A stretch of DNA of 64,000 bases from Acidobacteriota bacterium (GTDB taxonomy: Bacteria > Acidobacteriota > Terriglobia > Terriglobales > Acidobacteriaceae), in assembly GCA_021780315.1 (NCBI GenBank), contig JAJXYY010000042.1, positions 806,001-870,000 of the forward strand. Reading direction: 5' to 3'. Below the pieces are notes generated by a model, which was not told where the DNA came from, ran no database searches, and was given only the letters and a program-made list of their open reading frames with translations. Shown here in pieces: positions 18,611 through 27,252 of this stretch; position 1 is the stretch's first letter; the number at the start of each line of letters is the position of its first letter. Both the position numbers and the translations under genes were made by a program.

Positions 18611-19375
18611 ATGCTGATCCATCTCCTCCATCTCGGGCGGGTGTCGTATGCGGAGGGTCTGGCGATCCAGCAGCGGGTGATTGCCGCGCGGAAGCAGGAC
18701 CTGATCGGCGATACGCTGCTGTTGCTGGAGCATCCGCCGGTGATTACGCTGGGGCGCAACTCGCACCGCGAGAATGTGTTGGCCAGCGATGAGCTGCTGG
18801 CAAGCCGCGGCGTGGAGCTGCATGAGATCAACCGTGGCGGCGATGTGACCTACCACGGGCCGGGGCAACTGGTGGGCTATCCCATCATCGACCTGCGCGG
18901 CGATCTGCCCGGCAAAAAGGGGCCGCACCTGGGGCCGGTGGACTACGTCCGGCTGCTGGAAGAGGTGTTGATCCGGGTGTGTGGCGACTTCGGCGTGCCG
19001 GCGCAGCGCATCTGCAAGCTGACCGGGGTATGGACGGTGGCGGGCGGCAGCGTCGCCGAGAAGAAGATTGCAGCCATCGGGGTGCATGTCTCGCAAGGGG
19101 TTACGTCGCATGGCTTTGCGCTGAATGTCACCACCGACCTGCGCGACTTTGGCTGGATTGTGCCCTGCGGCATCACCGATCGCGCGGTGACCAGTCTGGA
19201 GCTGGAGGCCGACGAGGCCCATGCCCCCACCATGGCGGCGGCGGTCAACTCCGTGGCGCGCTGCTTTGGACGCACCTTTGGGCGGCAGATGCTGGCCTGC
19301 GAGTCGCTGGAGGAGCTGCTCGCACCTGCGGCAACCGCCCCCGGGGCAGTAGCTGCCAATCTGAGCGGATATTAG
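18611..19375 (+). CDS. lipB: Octanoyl-[ACP]:protein N-octanoyltransferase LipB
   Basis: A 254-residue transferase that moves octanoate from acyl carrier protein to the lipoyl domains of E2 and GcvH proteins. Family signatures are RGGDVTYHGPGQLVGYPI (about residues 75-92), the KIAAIGVHVSQGVTSHGFAL block with the catalytic lysine, and WIVPCGI containing the catalytic cysteine. The C-terminal 30 residues (Ala/Pro-rich) are an extension over the usual 210-230. The ATG at 18611 fits the family start; a TTG at 18602 would add three residues. It sits between the E3 and E2 genes, the enzymes whose lipoyl cofactor it helps to build. Confidence 0.95.
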   Translation: MLIHLLHLGRVSYAEGLAIQQRVIAARKQDLIGDTLLLLEHPPVITLGRNSHRENVLASDELLASRGVELHEINRGGDVTYHGPGQLVGYPIIDLRGDLPGKKGPHLGPVDYVRLLEEVLIRVCGDFGVPAQRICKLTGVWTVAGGSVAEKKIAAIGVHVSQGVTSHGFALNVTTDLRDFGWIVPCGITDRAVTSLELEADEAHAPTMAAAVNSVARCFGRTFGRQMLACESLEELLAPAATAPGAVAANLSGY

Positions 19376-19402
19376 TCCGGCTTTCGATTATCGGGCTGAA
19401 TA

Positions 19403-19431
19403 TGCCAGTTCTGCACAGCCCGCCTTATAAT
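19403..19431 (+). promoter_or_regulatory. Putative promoter of the E2 gene
   Basis: A perfect -10 hexamer TATAAT lies at 19426-19431, 55 bases before the E2 start. The -35 position 17 bases upstream (TGCCAG) matches the consensus poorly. The assignment rests on the -10 element and its location in the only gap between lipB and the E2 gene. Confidence 0.4.
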
Positions 19432-19486
19432 CCTTAGTTGCGCGGTAGCTTCGCGTTCACTGCCAAGAATCAGGATAAGGACCCTC

Positions 19487-21103
19487 ATGCCGACCGAAGT
19501 AGTTATGCCCCAGATGGGCGAATCCATCACCGAAGGCACTATCACCAAGTGGCTTAAGAAACCGGGCGACACAGTCCAGCGCGATGAACCGCTCTTCGAG
19601 ATCTCGACCGACAAGGTAGACGCCGAGATTCCTTCGCCAGCCGCGGGAACCCTGGAAGAGATCAAGATTGCTGAGGGCACGACGGTCCAGATCAACACCG
19701 TAGTCTGCACCATTGCGGAAGGCGGTACGGCTGCGGTTGCTGCTCCGGCGGCCAAGGCTGAGCCAGCCGCTGCCCCCGCTGCAACCCCTGCTGCCGCTGC
19801 ACCCGCGCCCGCCGCAACCCCAGCCGCCGCCGCTGCTCCTGCAGGCCCGGGTACTGAGGTGTTGATGCCGCAGATGGGCGAGTCCATCACCGAGGGCACC
19901 ATCACCAAGTGGCTGAAAAAAGTGGGCGACACCGTCCAGCGCGACGAGCCGATCTTCGAGATTTCGACTGACAAGGTCGATGCCGAGATTCCCTCACCGG
20001 TGGCCGGTGTGCTCTCTGAAATCAAGGTGCCGGAAGGTACCACTGTCACCATCAACACGGTCGTCGCGGTGATCGGCGGAGCTGCTGGCGCTGCGGCTGC
20101 TGCCCCGGTTGCTGCCGCCCCGGCCGCTGCTGCTCCTGCTGCTGCACCCGTCGCTGCTCCGGCTGCGTCGGCTGCCGAGGGCAACAAGGTTCGCTCCTCG
20201 CCGCTGGTGCGCAAGATGGCAAAAGACAACAACGTCGACCTGACCCGGGTGGCGGGAACCGGCGCTGCCGGCCGCATCACCAAGGACGATCTGGTGGGCC
20301 ATCTGGAAGGTGGAGCGAAGCCTACTACCGCACCTGCCGCTCCTGCCGCTTCCGCTCCGGCTGCGGCCAAGCCCGCCGCACCAGTCTCCGCACCCACACC
20401 GGGCGAGCTGGTTCCCATGACCAAGATTCGCTCCATCATCGCGCAGCGCATGGTCGAGTCCAAACGCACCAGCCCGCACGTCCACACCGTCTTCAAGGTG
20501 GACATGACCCGCATCGTCAAGCTGCGCGAGAAGGAAAAGAACAAGTACGAGCAGCGCAACGGCGTCAAGCTCACCTACATGCCCTTCATCACGCGGGCTG
20601 CCATCGTCGCGCTGAAGAAGCATCCCGTGGTGAACGCCGCCGTGCATGGCGACTCCATCCTCTACAACAAGAACATCAACATCGGCATCGCCGTGGCGTT
20701 GGATTGGGGCCTGATCGTCCCGGTCATCAAGCAGACCGAGGAGAAGAACTTCCTCGGCATCACGCGCTCCATCGTCGACCTGGCCGAGCGCGCACGCGGC
20801 AAGAAGCTGGTTCCCGACGAGGTCGCCGGTGGCACCTTCACGCTGACCAACTCCGGCATCTTCGGAGAGCAGTTCGGCACGCCCATCATCCTGCAGCCGC
20901 AGGTTGGCATCCTCGGTATCGGCGGGCTCAATAAGGAAGCCACCGTCATCACCGACAAGGACGGCAACGAGTCGATTGCGATCCGCTCCATCCAGCGCTT
21001 TACGCTAGGCTTCGATCACCGCATCGTCGATGGTGCGGACGCTGGCAAGTTCATGACCGACTTCAAGGCTTACCTCGAAAACTGGACCGAAGACATCGGG
21101 TAG
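19487..21103 (+). CDS. sucB: 2-oxoacid dehydrogenase E2, probably succinyltransferase, two lipoyl domains
   Basis: A 538-residue protein. Two lipoyl domains (about residues 2-77 and 125-200) are roughly 84% identical by my count, each with the lipoylated lysine in EISTDKVDAEIPSP. They are joined by long Ala/Pro-rich swinging linkers. An E3/E1-binding domain follows (about 235-272; RSSPLVRKMAKDNNVDL). The catalytic core (about 305-538) includes the active-site His and Asp in GFDHRIVDGADAGKF. It transfers the acyl group from lipoyl-lysine to CoA. Similarity of the core to succinyltransferases is inferred; a branched-chain or acetyl specificity is not excluded because no E1 gene is in view. A strong terminator follows. 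Confidence 0.9.
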   Translation: MPTEVVMPQMGESITEGTITKWLKKPGDTVQRDEPLFEISTDKVDAEIPSPAAGTLEEIKIAEGTTVQINTVVCTIAEGGTAAVAAPAAKAEPAAAPAATPAAAAPAPAATPAAAAAPAGPGTEVLMPQMGESITEGTITKWLKKVGDTVQRDEPIFEISTDKVDAEIPSPVAGVLSEIKVPEGTTVTINTVVAVIGGAAGAAAAAPVAAAPAAAAPAAAPVAAPAASAAEGNKVRSSPLVRKMAKDNNVDLTRVAGTGAAGRITKDDLVGHLEGGAKPTTAPAAPAASAPAAAKPAAPVSAPTPGELVPMTKIRSIIAQRMVESKRTSPHVHTVFKVDMTRIVKLREKEKNKYEQRNGVKLTYMPFITRAAIVALKKHPVVNAAVHGDSILYNKNINIGIAVALDWGLIVPVIKQTEEKNFLGITRSIVDLAERARGKKLVPDEVAGGTFTLTNSGIFGEQFGTPIILQPQVGILGIGGLNKEATVITDKDGNESIAIRSIQRFTLGFDHRIVDGADAGKFMTDFKAYLENWTEDIG

Positions 21104-21125
21104 TTCCAGCCAGCCAAAACCAAAG

Positions 21126-21163
21126 AAAAGCGCGCCAGGCTCATCGAGTCTGGCGCGCTTTTT
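21126..21163 (+). terminator. Intrinsic terminator after the E2 gene
   Basis: AAAAGCGCGCCAG (21126-21138) pairs perfectly with CTGGCGCGCTTTT (21150-21162) across an 11-base loop, with a further T. It is 23 bases after the E2 stop codon. The A run at its left side could also serve leftward transcripts, though none appears to end here. Confidence 0.9.
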
Positions 21164-21228
21164 CGTGTCCTGTGTTGCTTATCCTGTCCCGATGGTCTTC
21201 GCTCGGCTTGTCTTCAACTCCGCTTGAT

Positions 21229-21546
21229 TCAACTCAGCGAAGGCAGCAGAAACTCGAACAGCACATGCGGCGAAACCGATAGGATGTGATCCCGGACAAC
21301 ATCGCATAACTCGGCGACGCTATAGTCCCAGTACTCCTTCGTCGATACATCCAGACCGGCATCCGGACAGCTTTGGAGCGTAGTGCCGCCGGTTGGCTCA
21401 AAAGCGTCCACTCCCAGCAGCCGAATCTCGTTCTGCTCACATTCGGTTACAAATTCCAGCGCGACCGTGGCAGGCAGCAATATCAGCTCGTGGAACGCAA
21501 CACCTCTGGAGCGATATCGTTCTAGAGGACCAAGTGAGGTATCCAT
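21229..21546 (-). CDS. Small hypothetical protein downstream of purK
   Basis: A 105-residue acidic protein starting MDTSLGPLERYRSRGVAFH. It shows no signal peptide or membrane segment. The sequence alternates hydrophobic strands (ELILLPATVALEFV, IRLLGVDAFEP) with a C-terminal helix (SVAELCDVVRDHILSV), suggesting a small alpha/beta domain. It starts immediately after the purK stop codon with no gap, so it is probably translationally coupled to purK. I do not recognise the family; an immunity- or SMI1-like small protein is possible but unsupported. Confidence 0.6.
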   Translation of the reverse strand: MDTSLGPLERYRSRGVAFHELILLPATVALEFVTECEQNEIRLLGVDAFEPTGGTTLQSCPDAGLDVSTKEYWDYSVAELCDVVRDHILSVSPHVLFEFLLPSLS

Positions 21547-22728
21547 CTACAGCAACGCCTTCGCGCGCAGCACCAGCTCGACCGCCTCTTCCGGCGTCTT
21601 GCCGACAGCCGAGAGGTGGCCCATCTTCCGACCTTTGCGCGGCCTGTGCTTCTCGTACAGGTGCAGGCGCACGCCGGGCACCGCCAGGGCAGCGTCGAAG
21701 TGCGGCTCGCGCGGACCGTTTTCGTCGATCCACAGGTCGCCCAGCAGGTTGGCGATCGCCGCAGGCTGCACGATCTCCACATCGCCCAGCGGCAGGCAGC
21801 ACACCGCGCGTACCAGTTGCTCGAACTGACTGGTCGCGCAGGCTCGTTCGCTGGCGTGATAGCTGTTGTGTGGACGCGGCGCCAACTCATTCACCAGCAG
21901 CTTGCCATCGCGGGTGCAGAACATCTCCACAGCCAGCAGACCTTCCAGTTGGAAGGTATCGGCGATCTGTTCGGCGAGCGCGCGCGCCTCCGCGGCCATC
22001 GCTTCCGGCAACGGCGCAGGCATCACGCTCCACGCCAGAATCTGCTCCTCGTGGTGGTTCCACGCCGGTGGATACACCTTCACCTCACCAGCCGCTGAGC
22101 GCGCCACCAGTACGGAGATCTCGCGCTCCAGGTCGATGGCCTTCTCCGCCACACCCGGGCCTTCGCCCAGCGCCGACCATGCCCCACGCACTTCTGCCTC
22201 CGCGTCCGCGCCCGGTCGAAAGCCGACCTTGCCTTGACCGCGTCCGTCGTAGCCGCCGGTAGCGCTCTTGCAGAAGCAGCGTCCGCCCAGCTCCGTCACC
22301 GCCGCGCGCAGCTCATCCTGCGTTCGCACTGCGCGGTACTCGCCGATAGGAAAGCCGTTCTTCCGCAGCCAGTTCTTCTGCTCGATTCTGTCCTGAATAA
22401 TCGCCAGCATCGCGCTACCCGGACGCACCGGCGCGAAGTGTGCCGCGGCATCCAGGCTGGCGATGGAGATCTGCTCAATCTCCAGTGTCACCACATCGCA
22501 TCCGCGCGCCAGATTCGCAGCCTCGCGGCTATCGTCCCATCCAGCTTCAATGCATCCGTCCACAACAAATCGCGCCGGACACGCCGGGTCGGGATCCAGT
22601 ACCAGAATCCGATAGCCCATACCGCGTGCAGCCATCGCCGTCATGCGGCCCAGTTGCCCGCCACCGAAGATACCTATCGTTGCACCCGGCAGCAGCGGGG
22701 CACACGCCGTCACGTCACGTTGGCTCAC
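21547..22728 (-). CDS. purK: N5-carboxyaminoimidazole ribonucleotide synthase
   Basis: A 393-residue ATP-grasp enzyme that carboxylates aminoimidazole ribonucleotide with ATP and bicarbonate to give N5-CAIR in purine synthesis. Signatures: the N-terminal [20 protein letters not shown] nucleotide-binding loop, [15 protein letters not shown] of the ATP-grasp fold, and the metal-binding block [27 protein letters not shown]. Its ATG overlaps the purE stop region by four bases, giving the classical purEK pair. Length matches the family. Confidence 0.97.
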   Translation of the reverse strand: MSQRDVTACAPLLPGATIGIFGGGQLGRMTAMAARGMGYRILVLDPDPACPARFVVDGCIEAGWDDSREAANLARGCDVVTLEIEQISIASLDAAAHFAPVRPGSAMLAIIQDRIEQKNWLRKNGFPIGEYRAVRTQDELRAAVTELGGRCFCKSATGGYDGRGQGKVGFRPGADAEAEVRGAWSALGEGPGVAEKAIDLEREISVLVARSAAGEVKVYPPAWNHHEEQILAWSVMPAPLPEAMAAEARALAEQIADTFQLEGLLAVEMFCTRDGKLLVNELAPRPHNSYHASERACATSQFEQLVRAVCCLPLGDVEIVQPAAIANLLGDLWIDENGPREPHFDAALAVPGVRLHLYEKHRPRKGRKMGHLSAVGKTPEEAVELVLRAKALL

Positions 22729-23237
22729 GATCTGACCTCATCATCGGCAACTTCCAGTACCTGTCCCAGCACCTCATCGCGACGCCCCGCGCGCCACGCC
22801 ACCAGCTTCTCCCGCAGCGCATCGTCGGTGGTGGCCAGCATCGCGATCGCCAGCAGTCCGGCGTTCATCGCGCCCGCTGCGCCAATCGCCAGCGTCCCGA
22901 CGGGAATTCCCTTGGGCATCTGCACAATGCTCAGCAACGAATCCATTCCCTGCAGCGATGTCGCGGCAATCGGAACGCCCAGCACCGGTACCACGGTCTT
23001 GGCCGCCAGCATCCCCGGCAGATGCGCCGCACCGCCCGCGCCTGCGATAATCACGCGCAACCCCCGGCTCACCGCCTGCTCCGCATACTCAAATAGCAGA
23101 TCCGGCGTGCGATGCGCCGAGACCACCCGCGCCTCATAGGCCACGCCAAACTCCTGCAATACCTCGACAGCCGCCTGCATCACAGAAAAATCGTTGCGGC
23201 TGCCCATCACAACTCCAACTACCGGATCGGCTTTCAT
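22725..23237 (-). CDS. purE: N5-carboxyaminoimidazole ribonucleotide mutase
   Basis: A 170-residue enzyme that converts N5-CAIR to CAIR, the step after PurK. Motifs are [15 protein letters not shown] (phosphate-binding loop), [17 protein letters not shown] with the catalytic His, and [15 protein letters not shown]. Class I PurE proteins have this length and pair with PurK, as here, through a four-base overlap. The start lies 44 bases from the end of the last gene of the phage-derived locus, which reads in the same direction, so phage read-through into purEK is possible. Confidence 0.97.
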   Translation of the reverse strand: MKADPVVGVVMGSRNDFSVMQAAVEVLQEFGVAYEARVVSAHRTPDLLFEYAEQAVSRGLRVIIAGAGGAAHLPGMLAAKTVVPVLGVPIAATSLQGMDSLLSIVQMPKGIPVGTLAIGAAGAMNAGLLAIAMLATTDDALREKLVAWRAGRRDEVLGQVLEVADDEVRS

Positions 23238-23244
23238 GGCCTCG

Positions 23245-23250
23245 ATTATA
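23245..23250 (-). promoter_or_regulatory. Putative -10 box of purE
   Basis: On the minus strand the hexamer TATAAT occupies 23250-23245, only seven bases before the purE ATG at 23237. If used, transcription would start at or next to the ATG and give a nearly leaderless message. No good -35 is visible 16-18 bases upstream. Confidence 0.35.
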
Positions 23251-23281
23251 CGGTTTGGACACTACCCCTTCCCAGCCCGGC

Positions 23282-23497
23282 CTACCGGCGAAGATAGTCC
23301 AACGCCAGATGAAAGAAGGTCAGCACGATGCCCACCGCACCCGCGAGTCCCTTCAATCGCTGCACCGTCCGCTCCTGCTGGTCGATGCGCTCTTCCATCT
23401 GGCTGAGCCGCCCCGGCTGGCCGATCCCCATCAACTGCTGCATCTGGCTCTTCAACACGCCCAGGTCCGTCAGCACCTGGCCCTCAAACTCCGTCAT
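23282..23497 (-). CDS. Small phage protein with C-terminal membrane segment (XhlA-like layout)
   Basis: A 71-residue protein. The ATG at 23497 follows GAGGTG at a short spacing. An amphipathic helix rich in Gln, Glu and Arg (MEERIDQQERTVQRLKG, about residues 35-51) is followed by one hydrophobic segment (LAGAVGIVLTFFHLAL). This helix-then-TM layout resembles haemolysin XhlA-type phage accessory proteins that act with holins. It is the last gene of the phage-derived leftward series, 21 bases after the hub-like gene. No endolysin accompanies it. Confidence 0.6.
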   Translation of the reverse strand: MTEFEGQVLTDLGVLKSQMQQLMGIGQPGRLSQMEERIDQQERTVQRLKGLAGAVGIVLTFFHLALDYLRR

Positions 23498-23518
23498 CAC
23501 CCACCTCGTCTCTCTGCC

Positions 23519-25834
23519 CTATACCACCGGCAGATCGGTAAATACTGCGCTGGAAAACCGTGAGTACAGCGGCGGTGTCGAGCCGTCGTACATCCGCACG
23601 TAGTAGCGCTCCACCTGCGCCTCCCGCGGAATCGAAAAACTCCGCACCGGACTGCGCAGCACCAGGTCCTGATTCATCCCTGGTCCAAACTCCCAGTCGC
23701 CTCGCCGCACCTCGAACCCGCCGCCCGCAGGCGGAGCCGTTCCAGCATCCACCTGCAGCGCGGTCGTCGTCGCACTCACCAGTTGCAACTGCTGCAGGTT
23801 CGCCAGCACGTTGCCTGCTGCGCTCAACGCCGTCTGCGGCAGCAGGGCATCTGCGGCAATCGTCTCCGACAGTTTCACACCCAGCCCCTCGGCCCAGTCG
23901 TTCGCAAATGCCATCCGATACGTCAGCACTTCCGGCCAGGCGTGTCCATCGTCAATCGTCACGCGCCGCACCACCACGCTGGTCGTCTGGCCGCCGCTGG
24001 TCAGCGCCAGCACATCCCCGGGCCATACATCAGCCGGATTCACCGCCTCATAGGTACCGGCCACCGCCGCCGCCCGGCTGGCCGCAAAGCCCAGCACCGC
24101 CTCCGCTGCGGCCTCGCAGTCCGCAGTACAACGCGCCACCGGCCGCACCACCTTGCCCCGCCATGCTGCCGTGCCCGGCGCTCCACCCATCGCCTCCGCA
24201 GCCACACTGGCTGCATTATCCAGTCGAGCCACCGCCCGTCTCCGCCCGCGATACGAGACAGTTACAATCTCACCCGCAACAGGAACCCGGCCCGCAAAAA
24301 AAGTAACTCTTCCAGTTGCAGATAGTTTGCAGTCTACTCCTTCACCAGCGATTCCCTGCAGCCGAGTCACCTTCGCCCCACTGGGCAATGTGCTCACCAC
24401 CCACGCGGATCCTGTCTGCGTCACCCGGCAGTACCCCATCGTCCCCACCAGCTGCACGCTATTCACCGCGCCAAAGCTGCAACTCGCCGGAGAGCTCGTC
24501 ACCGTGCCGTCATACAGCACCGTTGCCGGAGTATTGGAAGCCAGCCCCAGATCCTGCAGCTCGAACACCACCGCCATCGGTGCCGGCACCAACCCGCCTC
24601 CAAATGCCTGCACCAAGCCGTCCACCATCGCATAGTACGTCTGCTGCACCCGCTGCATCTCTACGCAGTGCAGCCGAATCCGCAGCGTGTACGCGTGTCC
24701 GCTCAGCAACGTGTACATCGTGCCCACCTCGGCCCCGTTCACCAGTGGAGCAATCACCGTAAACCCCGTGCTCTGCCGCACGTTGTATCCCGCAAAGCAA
24801 TTTCCCCGCTGCGTGCTGCCGCTGTACAGCCCGCACACCACGCCATCGCTGCCTGCGCCCAGTTGGATGTTGCCTGCTTCTATCACCAGCGTCCCGCCCA
24901 GCTCTACCGCATCGATCGCCATCAGCGTCGTCTGCCCATCCAGGCCATTGCCGCCCGTCATCGTCAGCCCCGCGGCACCCACGCTCAGGTGCGATCCCGG
25001 ATCGGCCACCGTCCACACCTGCAGGTTGAAGCTGCCCTCGTTGAAACTCTCCGCAATCAGCCGCGCCGAGTTCGCCGACGTCCTCGCCTTGTACGGTGCC
25101 TCCGCCAGCAGAAATACATTGGTCGTCCCATCGCCAGCAAACGCTTCGCTCACATATGCCGCAGGCTCCATCTCGCCGCTGATCGTCACATCGTTGGCCA
25201 GCTCTTTCACTGCCGATGTCTTCAGCCCGGCCAGCTGCAGGCTGCCGTCCCCATCCTGAAACACATGCGTTACCGCGCCCGCAGACTGCAAACTCACCGC
25301 GCCATTCAGCACCCGATACGCCGCATACGCACTGTCGGCAGTACTACCCGCATTCGCCGACCAACTGGCCGTCTGTAGCGGCTCAAACACCCCCACCGAA
25401 CGCCCATCCAGCACGCCCGTCGTCGTCAACAATCCGGCATCCACTCGATTGGTCAGCGTCCGCAGCACCTGCCCTCCCGCCAACCCCAGCGCCGCGCCGC
25501 TCAACGGAGTGGCCTGCCTATCCAGCAGCCACTCATCGCTGATCGCACGAAACACCTGCCGATACACCGGCCCCTTCGTCCCACTTCCTGCATATACCGG
25601 CTCCGGCTCGGTCGCCACATAGCCGGTAAACAGCACCGCGCCACTCTCGGACGTCACCACCACCCGAGCCCGTCGCACCGGCACCGCCAGCCCGGCATCC
25701 GTCACGCTCAGCGTTCCACTACACGTCGAAGGCGCATTCAACACCCGCTCAATCTTCAGCGGCCCTTCCGGACACACGCATCCGCTATAGTCGACCGCGC
25801 CCTGCCCATCCAGATTGTCGAAGCTCACTCTCAC
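23519..25834 (-). CDS. Large phage tail protein, baseplate-hub-like
   Basis: A 771-residue protein with no signal peptide. The N-terminal part (VSFDNLDGQGAVDYSG, then RRARVVVTSESGAVLFTGYV) resembles the beta-barrel hub domains of phage tail spike and baseplate proteins. The centre is a beta-rich lectin-like region (LSGHAYTLRIRLHCVEMQ). The C-terminal third returns to a hub-like pattern (DVWPGDVLALTSGGQTTSVVVRRV) and ends with a fibronectin-like strand pattern (AQVERYYVRMYDGSTPPLYS). Its ATG overlaps the portal stop by four bases. The hub role is inference from position and fold pattern; the protein could equally be a tail-tip or fibre-attachment component. Confidence 0.55.
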   Translation of the reverse strand: MRVSFDNLDGQGAVDYSGCVCPEGPLKIERVLNAPSTCSGTLSVTDAGLAVPVRRARVVVTSESGAVLFTGYVATEPEPVYAGSGTKGPVYRQVFRAISDEWLLDRQATPLSGAALGLAGGQVLRTLTNRVDAGLLTTTGVLDGRSVGVFEPLQTASWSANAGSTADSAYAAYRVLNGAVSLQSAGAVTHVFQDGDGSLQLAGLKTSAVKELANDVTISGEMEPAAYVSEAFAGDGTTNVFLLAEAPYKARTSANSARLIAESFNEGSFNLQVWTVADPGSHLSVGAAGLTMTGGNGLDGQTTLMAIDAVELGGTLVIEAGNIQLGAGSDGVVCGLYSGSTQRGNCFAGYNVRQSTGFTVIAPLVNGAEVGTMYTLLSGHAYTLRIRLHCVEMQRVQQTYYAMVDGLVQAFGGGLVPAPMAVVFELQDLGLASNTPATVLYDGTVTSSPASCSFGAVNSVQLVGTMGYCRVTQTGSAWVVSTLPSGAKVTRLQGIAGEGVDCKLSATGRVTFFAGRVPVAGEIVTVSYRGRRRAVARLDNAASVAAEAMGGAPGTAAWRGKVVRPVARCTADCEAAAEAVLGFAASRAAAVAGTYEAVNPADVWPGDVLALTSGGQTTSVVVRRVTIDDGHAWPEVLTYRMAFANDWAEGLGVKLSETIAADALLPQTALSAAGNVLANLQQLQLVSATTTALQVDAGTAPPAGGGFEVRRGDWEFGPGMNQDLVLRSPVRSFSIPREAQVERYYVRMYDGSTPPLYSRFSSAVFTDLPVV

Positions 25835-27120
25835 TGCGTCACCGCCTGCTCCATCGGACCCAGTCCCCGCATCGTCCGCACTTCATCGACCGTCACCACC
25901 CCGGCGCGCAGCAACTCCGTCTGTATCTGTACTTCATGCATCTCGTCGCGGCTCTCCAACTCGTTGAAGCAGAACTCGAACTCGCGCCAGCCCAGCTTCT
26001 TCGCAAACAGATCCCGCGTTATATGCTCGGCCAGCAGCTTCGCCACCGGCACCACCGCACTCTGGAACGCCTCATCCGCCATCTCGCCGGCTGTCGAACG
26101 GTTCAGGTTATGCTGCACGCCCAGCAACATCGGCGGTAGCTCAAACGCATTCGCTATAAGCCGTATAAGCGCCTCCTGCCAGGCCAGCCGTAGGTCGGCA
26201 TCCGTACCACCGGCAAACCGCAACACCTCCGGCTTCTGCTCGCAGCTCAGCAGCGGCACCTTGCCCGTTCCTTCAATCTCATCCTGCCACCACCGGATCA
26301 GCCGGTCATGCTGCTCCGGCGTCGCCTCGTTCAACCACAGCGCGTACTGCACCACCGAGTTCGAAGCCAGCCGCCCAGCATAGCGGTTCGCACTCAGAAA
26401 CTGGTTCACCGTCTCGAACGCCACCTCCAGTCGCCCCAGCCCAAACGCCGAGTGCGTCCGCGGATTCAGCCGCACATACATCAACTCATCGTCCCGCAGC
26501 GGTACCAGCCCATGCGCGCCCAGCTTGCCCGTAGCCTGCGCATAGCGTGGCTTCTCCGGATCGCCATTCCAGGTGCTGTCAATCTGGATCGTCGCACCAT
26601 CCACCGCCCACAGGTGGAACGGCCGCAGCGGATCGCCCGTCGCCTCCATCTCCACCGCACCAAATCCACCCACCAGCAGGTCCTCCAGCACCTGCTCCCA
26701 CAGCACCCGAAAACTATCCGCAACGTTTGGCTCTTCCATACACCGTCGCAGCGTTGCCATTCTGCTATGTGCATCCTCCACGGTTACATGTTCGTAGCCG
26801 CGCCGCACCTTGATCTGCCAGTCCATACTGGCAATCCGGTCCTTCACCACATTGATCGCTCGCCGCACCACCGGCGTCTCAGCAAACTTCCGCAGATTCA
26901 CCGGCGTAGGCTTCGGCAGACCACTCTGCCCACCCCGCCCCGCCGGGCTGTACGGGCTCAGAATAGACGGTAGCATCGCCGTCTTGCGCGCCCCCATCGT
27001 CGCCTCGCCACTGGCCGCAAGCGCCTCCGCATCCTTGGCCGCGCCAGCACCATTGCCTTCAGCGCCCTCCACTTTCGTCAGCCGTTGCCAAATATCGTTT
27101 ACTCTCGCCTTAATCCCCAT
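25831..27120 (-). CDS. Phage portal protein
   Basis: A 429-residue protein of the HK97-like portal group. After a variable N-terminus come VRRAINVVKDRIASMDWQIKV (portal wing), a long middle with ELMYVRLNPRTHSAFGLGRLEVAFETV, and the clip/stem region LRLAWQEALIRLIANAFELPPMLLG. The C-terminal crown contains ETLEIQTE-like helices (EVQIQTELLRAGVVTVDE). The portal forms the dodecameric channel for DNA entry at one capsid vertex. The ATG at 27120 follows a GGGAGGGG SD. It lies downstream of a strong terminator that separates it from the terminase operon. Confidence 0.9.
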   Translation of the reverse strand: MGIKARVNDIWQRLTKVEGAEGNGAGAAKDAEALAASGEATMGARKTAMLPSILSPYSPAGRGGQSGLPKPTPVNLRKFAETPVVRRAINVVKDRIASMDWQIKVRRGYEHVTVEDAHSRMATLRRCMEEPNVADSFRVLWEQVLEDLLVGGFGAVEMEATGDPLRPFHLWAVDGATIQIDSTWNGDPEKPRYAQATGKLGAHGLVPLRDDELMYVRLNPRTHSAFGLGRLEVAFETVNQFLSANRYAGRLASNSVVQYALWLNEATPEQHDRLIRWWQDEIEGTGKVPLLSCEQKPEVLRFAGGTDADLRLAWQEALIRLIANAFELPPMLLGVQHNLNRSTAGEMADEAFQSAVVPVAKLLAEHITRDLFAKKLGWREFEFCFNELESRDEMHEVQIQTELLRAGVVTVDEVRTMRGLGPMEQAVTQ

Positions 27121-27154
27121 CCCATCACCCCTCCCTGCGCTGTAGGCTCTGCTC

Positions 27155-27188
27155 AAATAAAAAAGGCACAGCCCGCGGGCCATGCCTT
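27155..27188 (-). terminator. Strong intrinsic terminator inside the phage gene series
   Basis: Read on the minus strand, a 26-base near-perfect hairpin (27188-27163; AAGGCA at one end, TGCCTT at the other, GCCCGCGGGC in the middle) is followed by six T residues and ATTT. It lies after the DUF3037 gene and before the portal gene, so it should stop transcription of the terminase-HipA-DUF3037 operon unless it is antiterminated. Confidence 0.85.
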
Positions 27189-27252
27189 ACCGTTGCTTCT
27201 GTTACATCCATGGTTACAAATCAATCTTCAGCCATTCACTCCTCAGTCCGCG

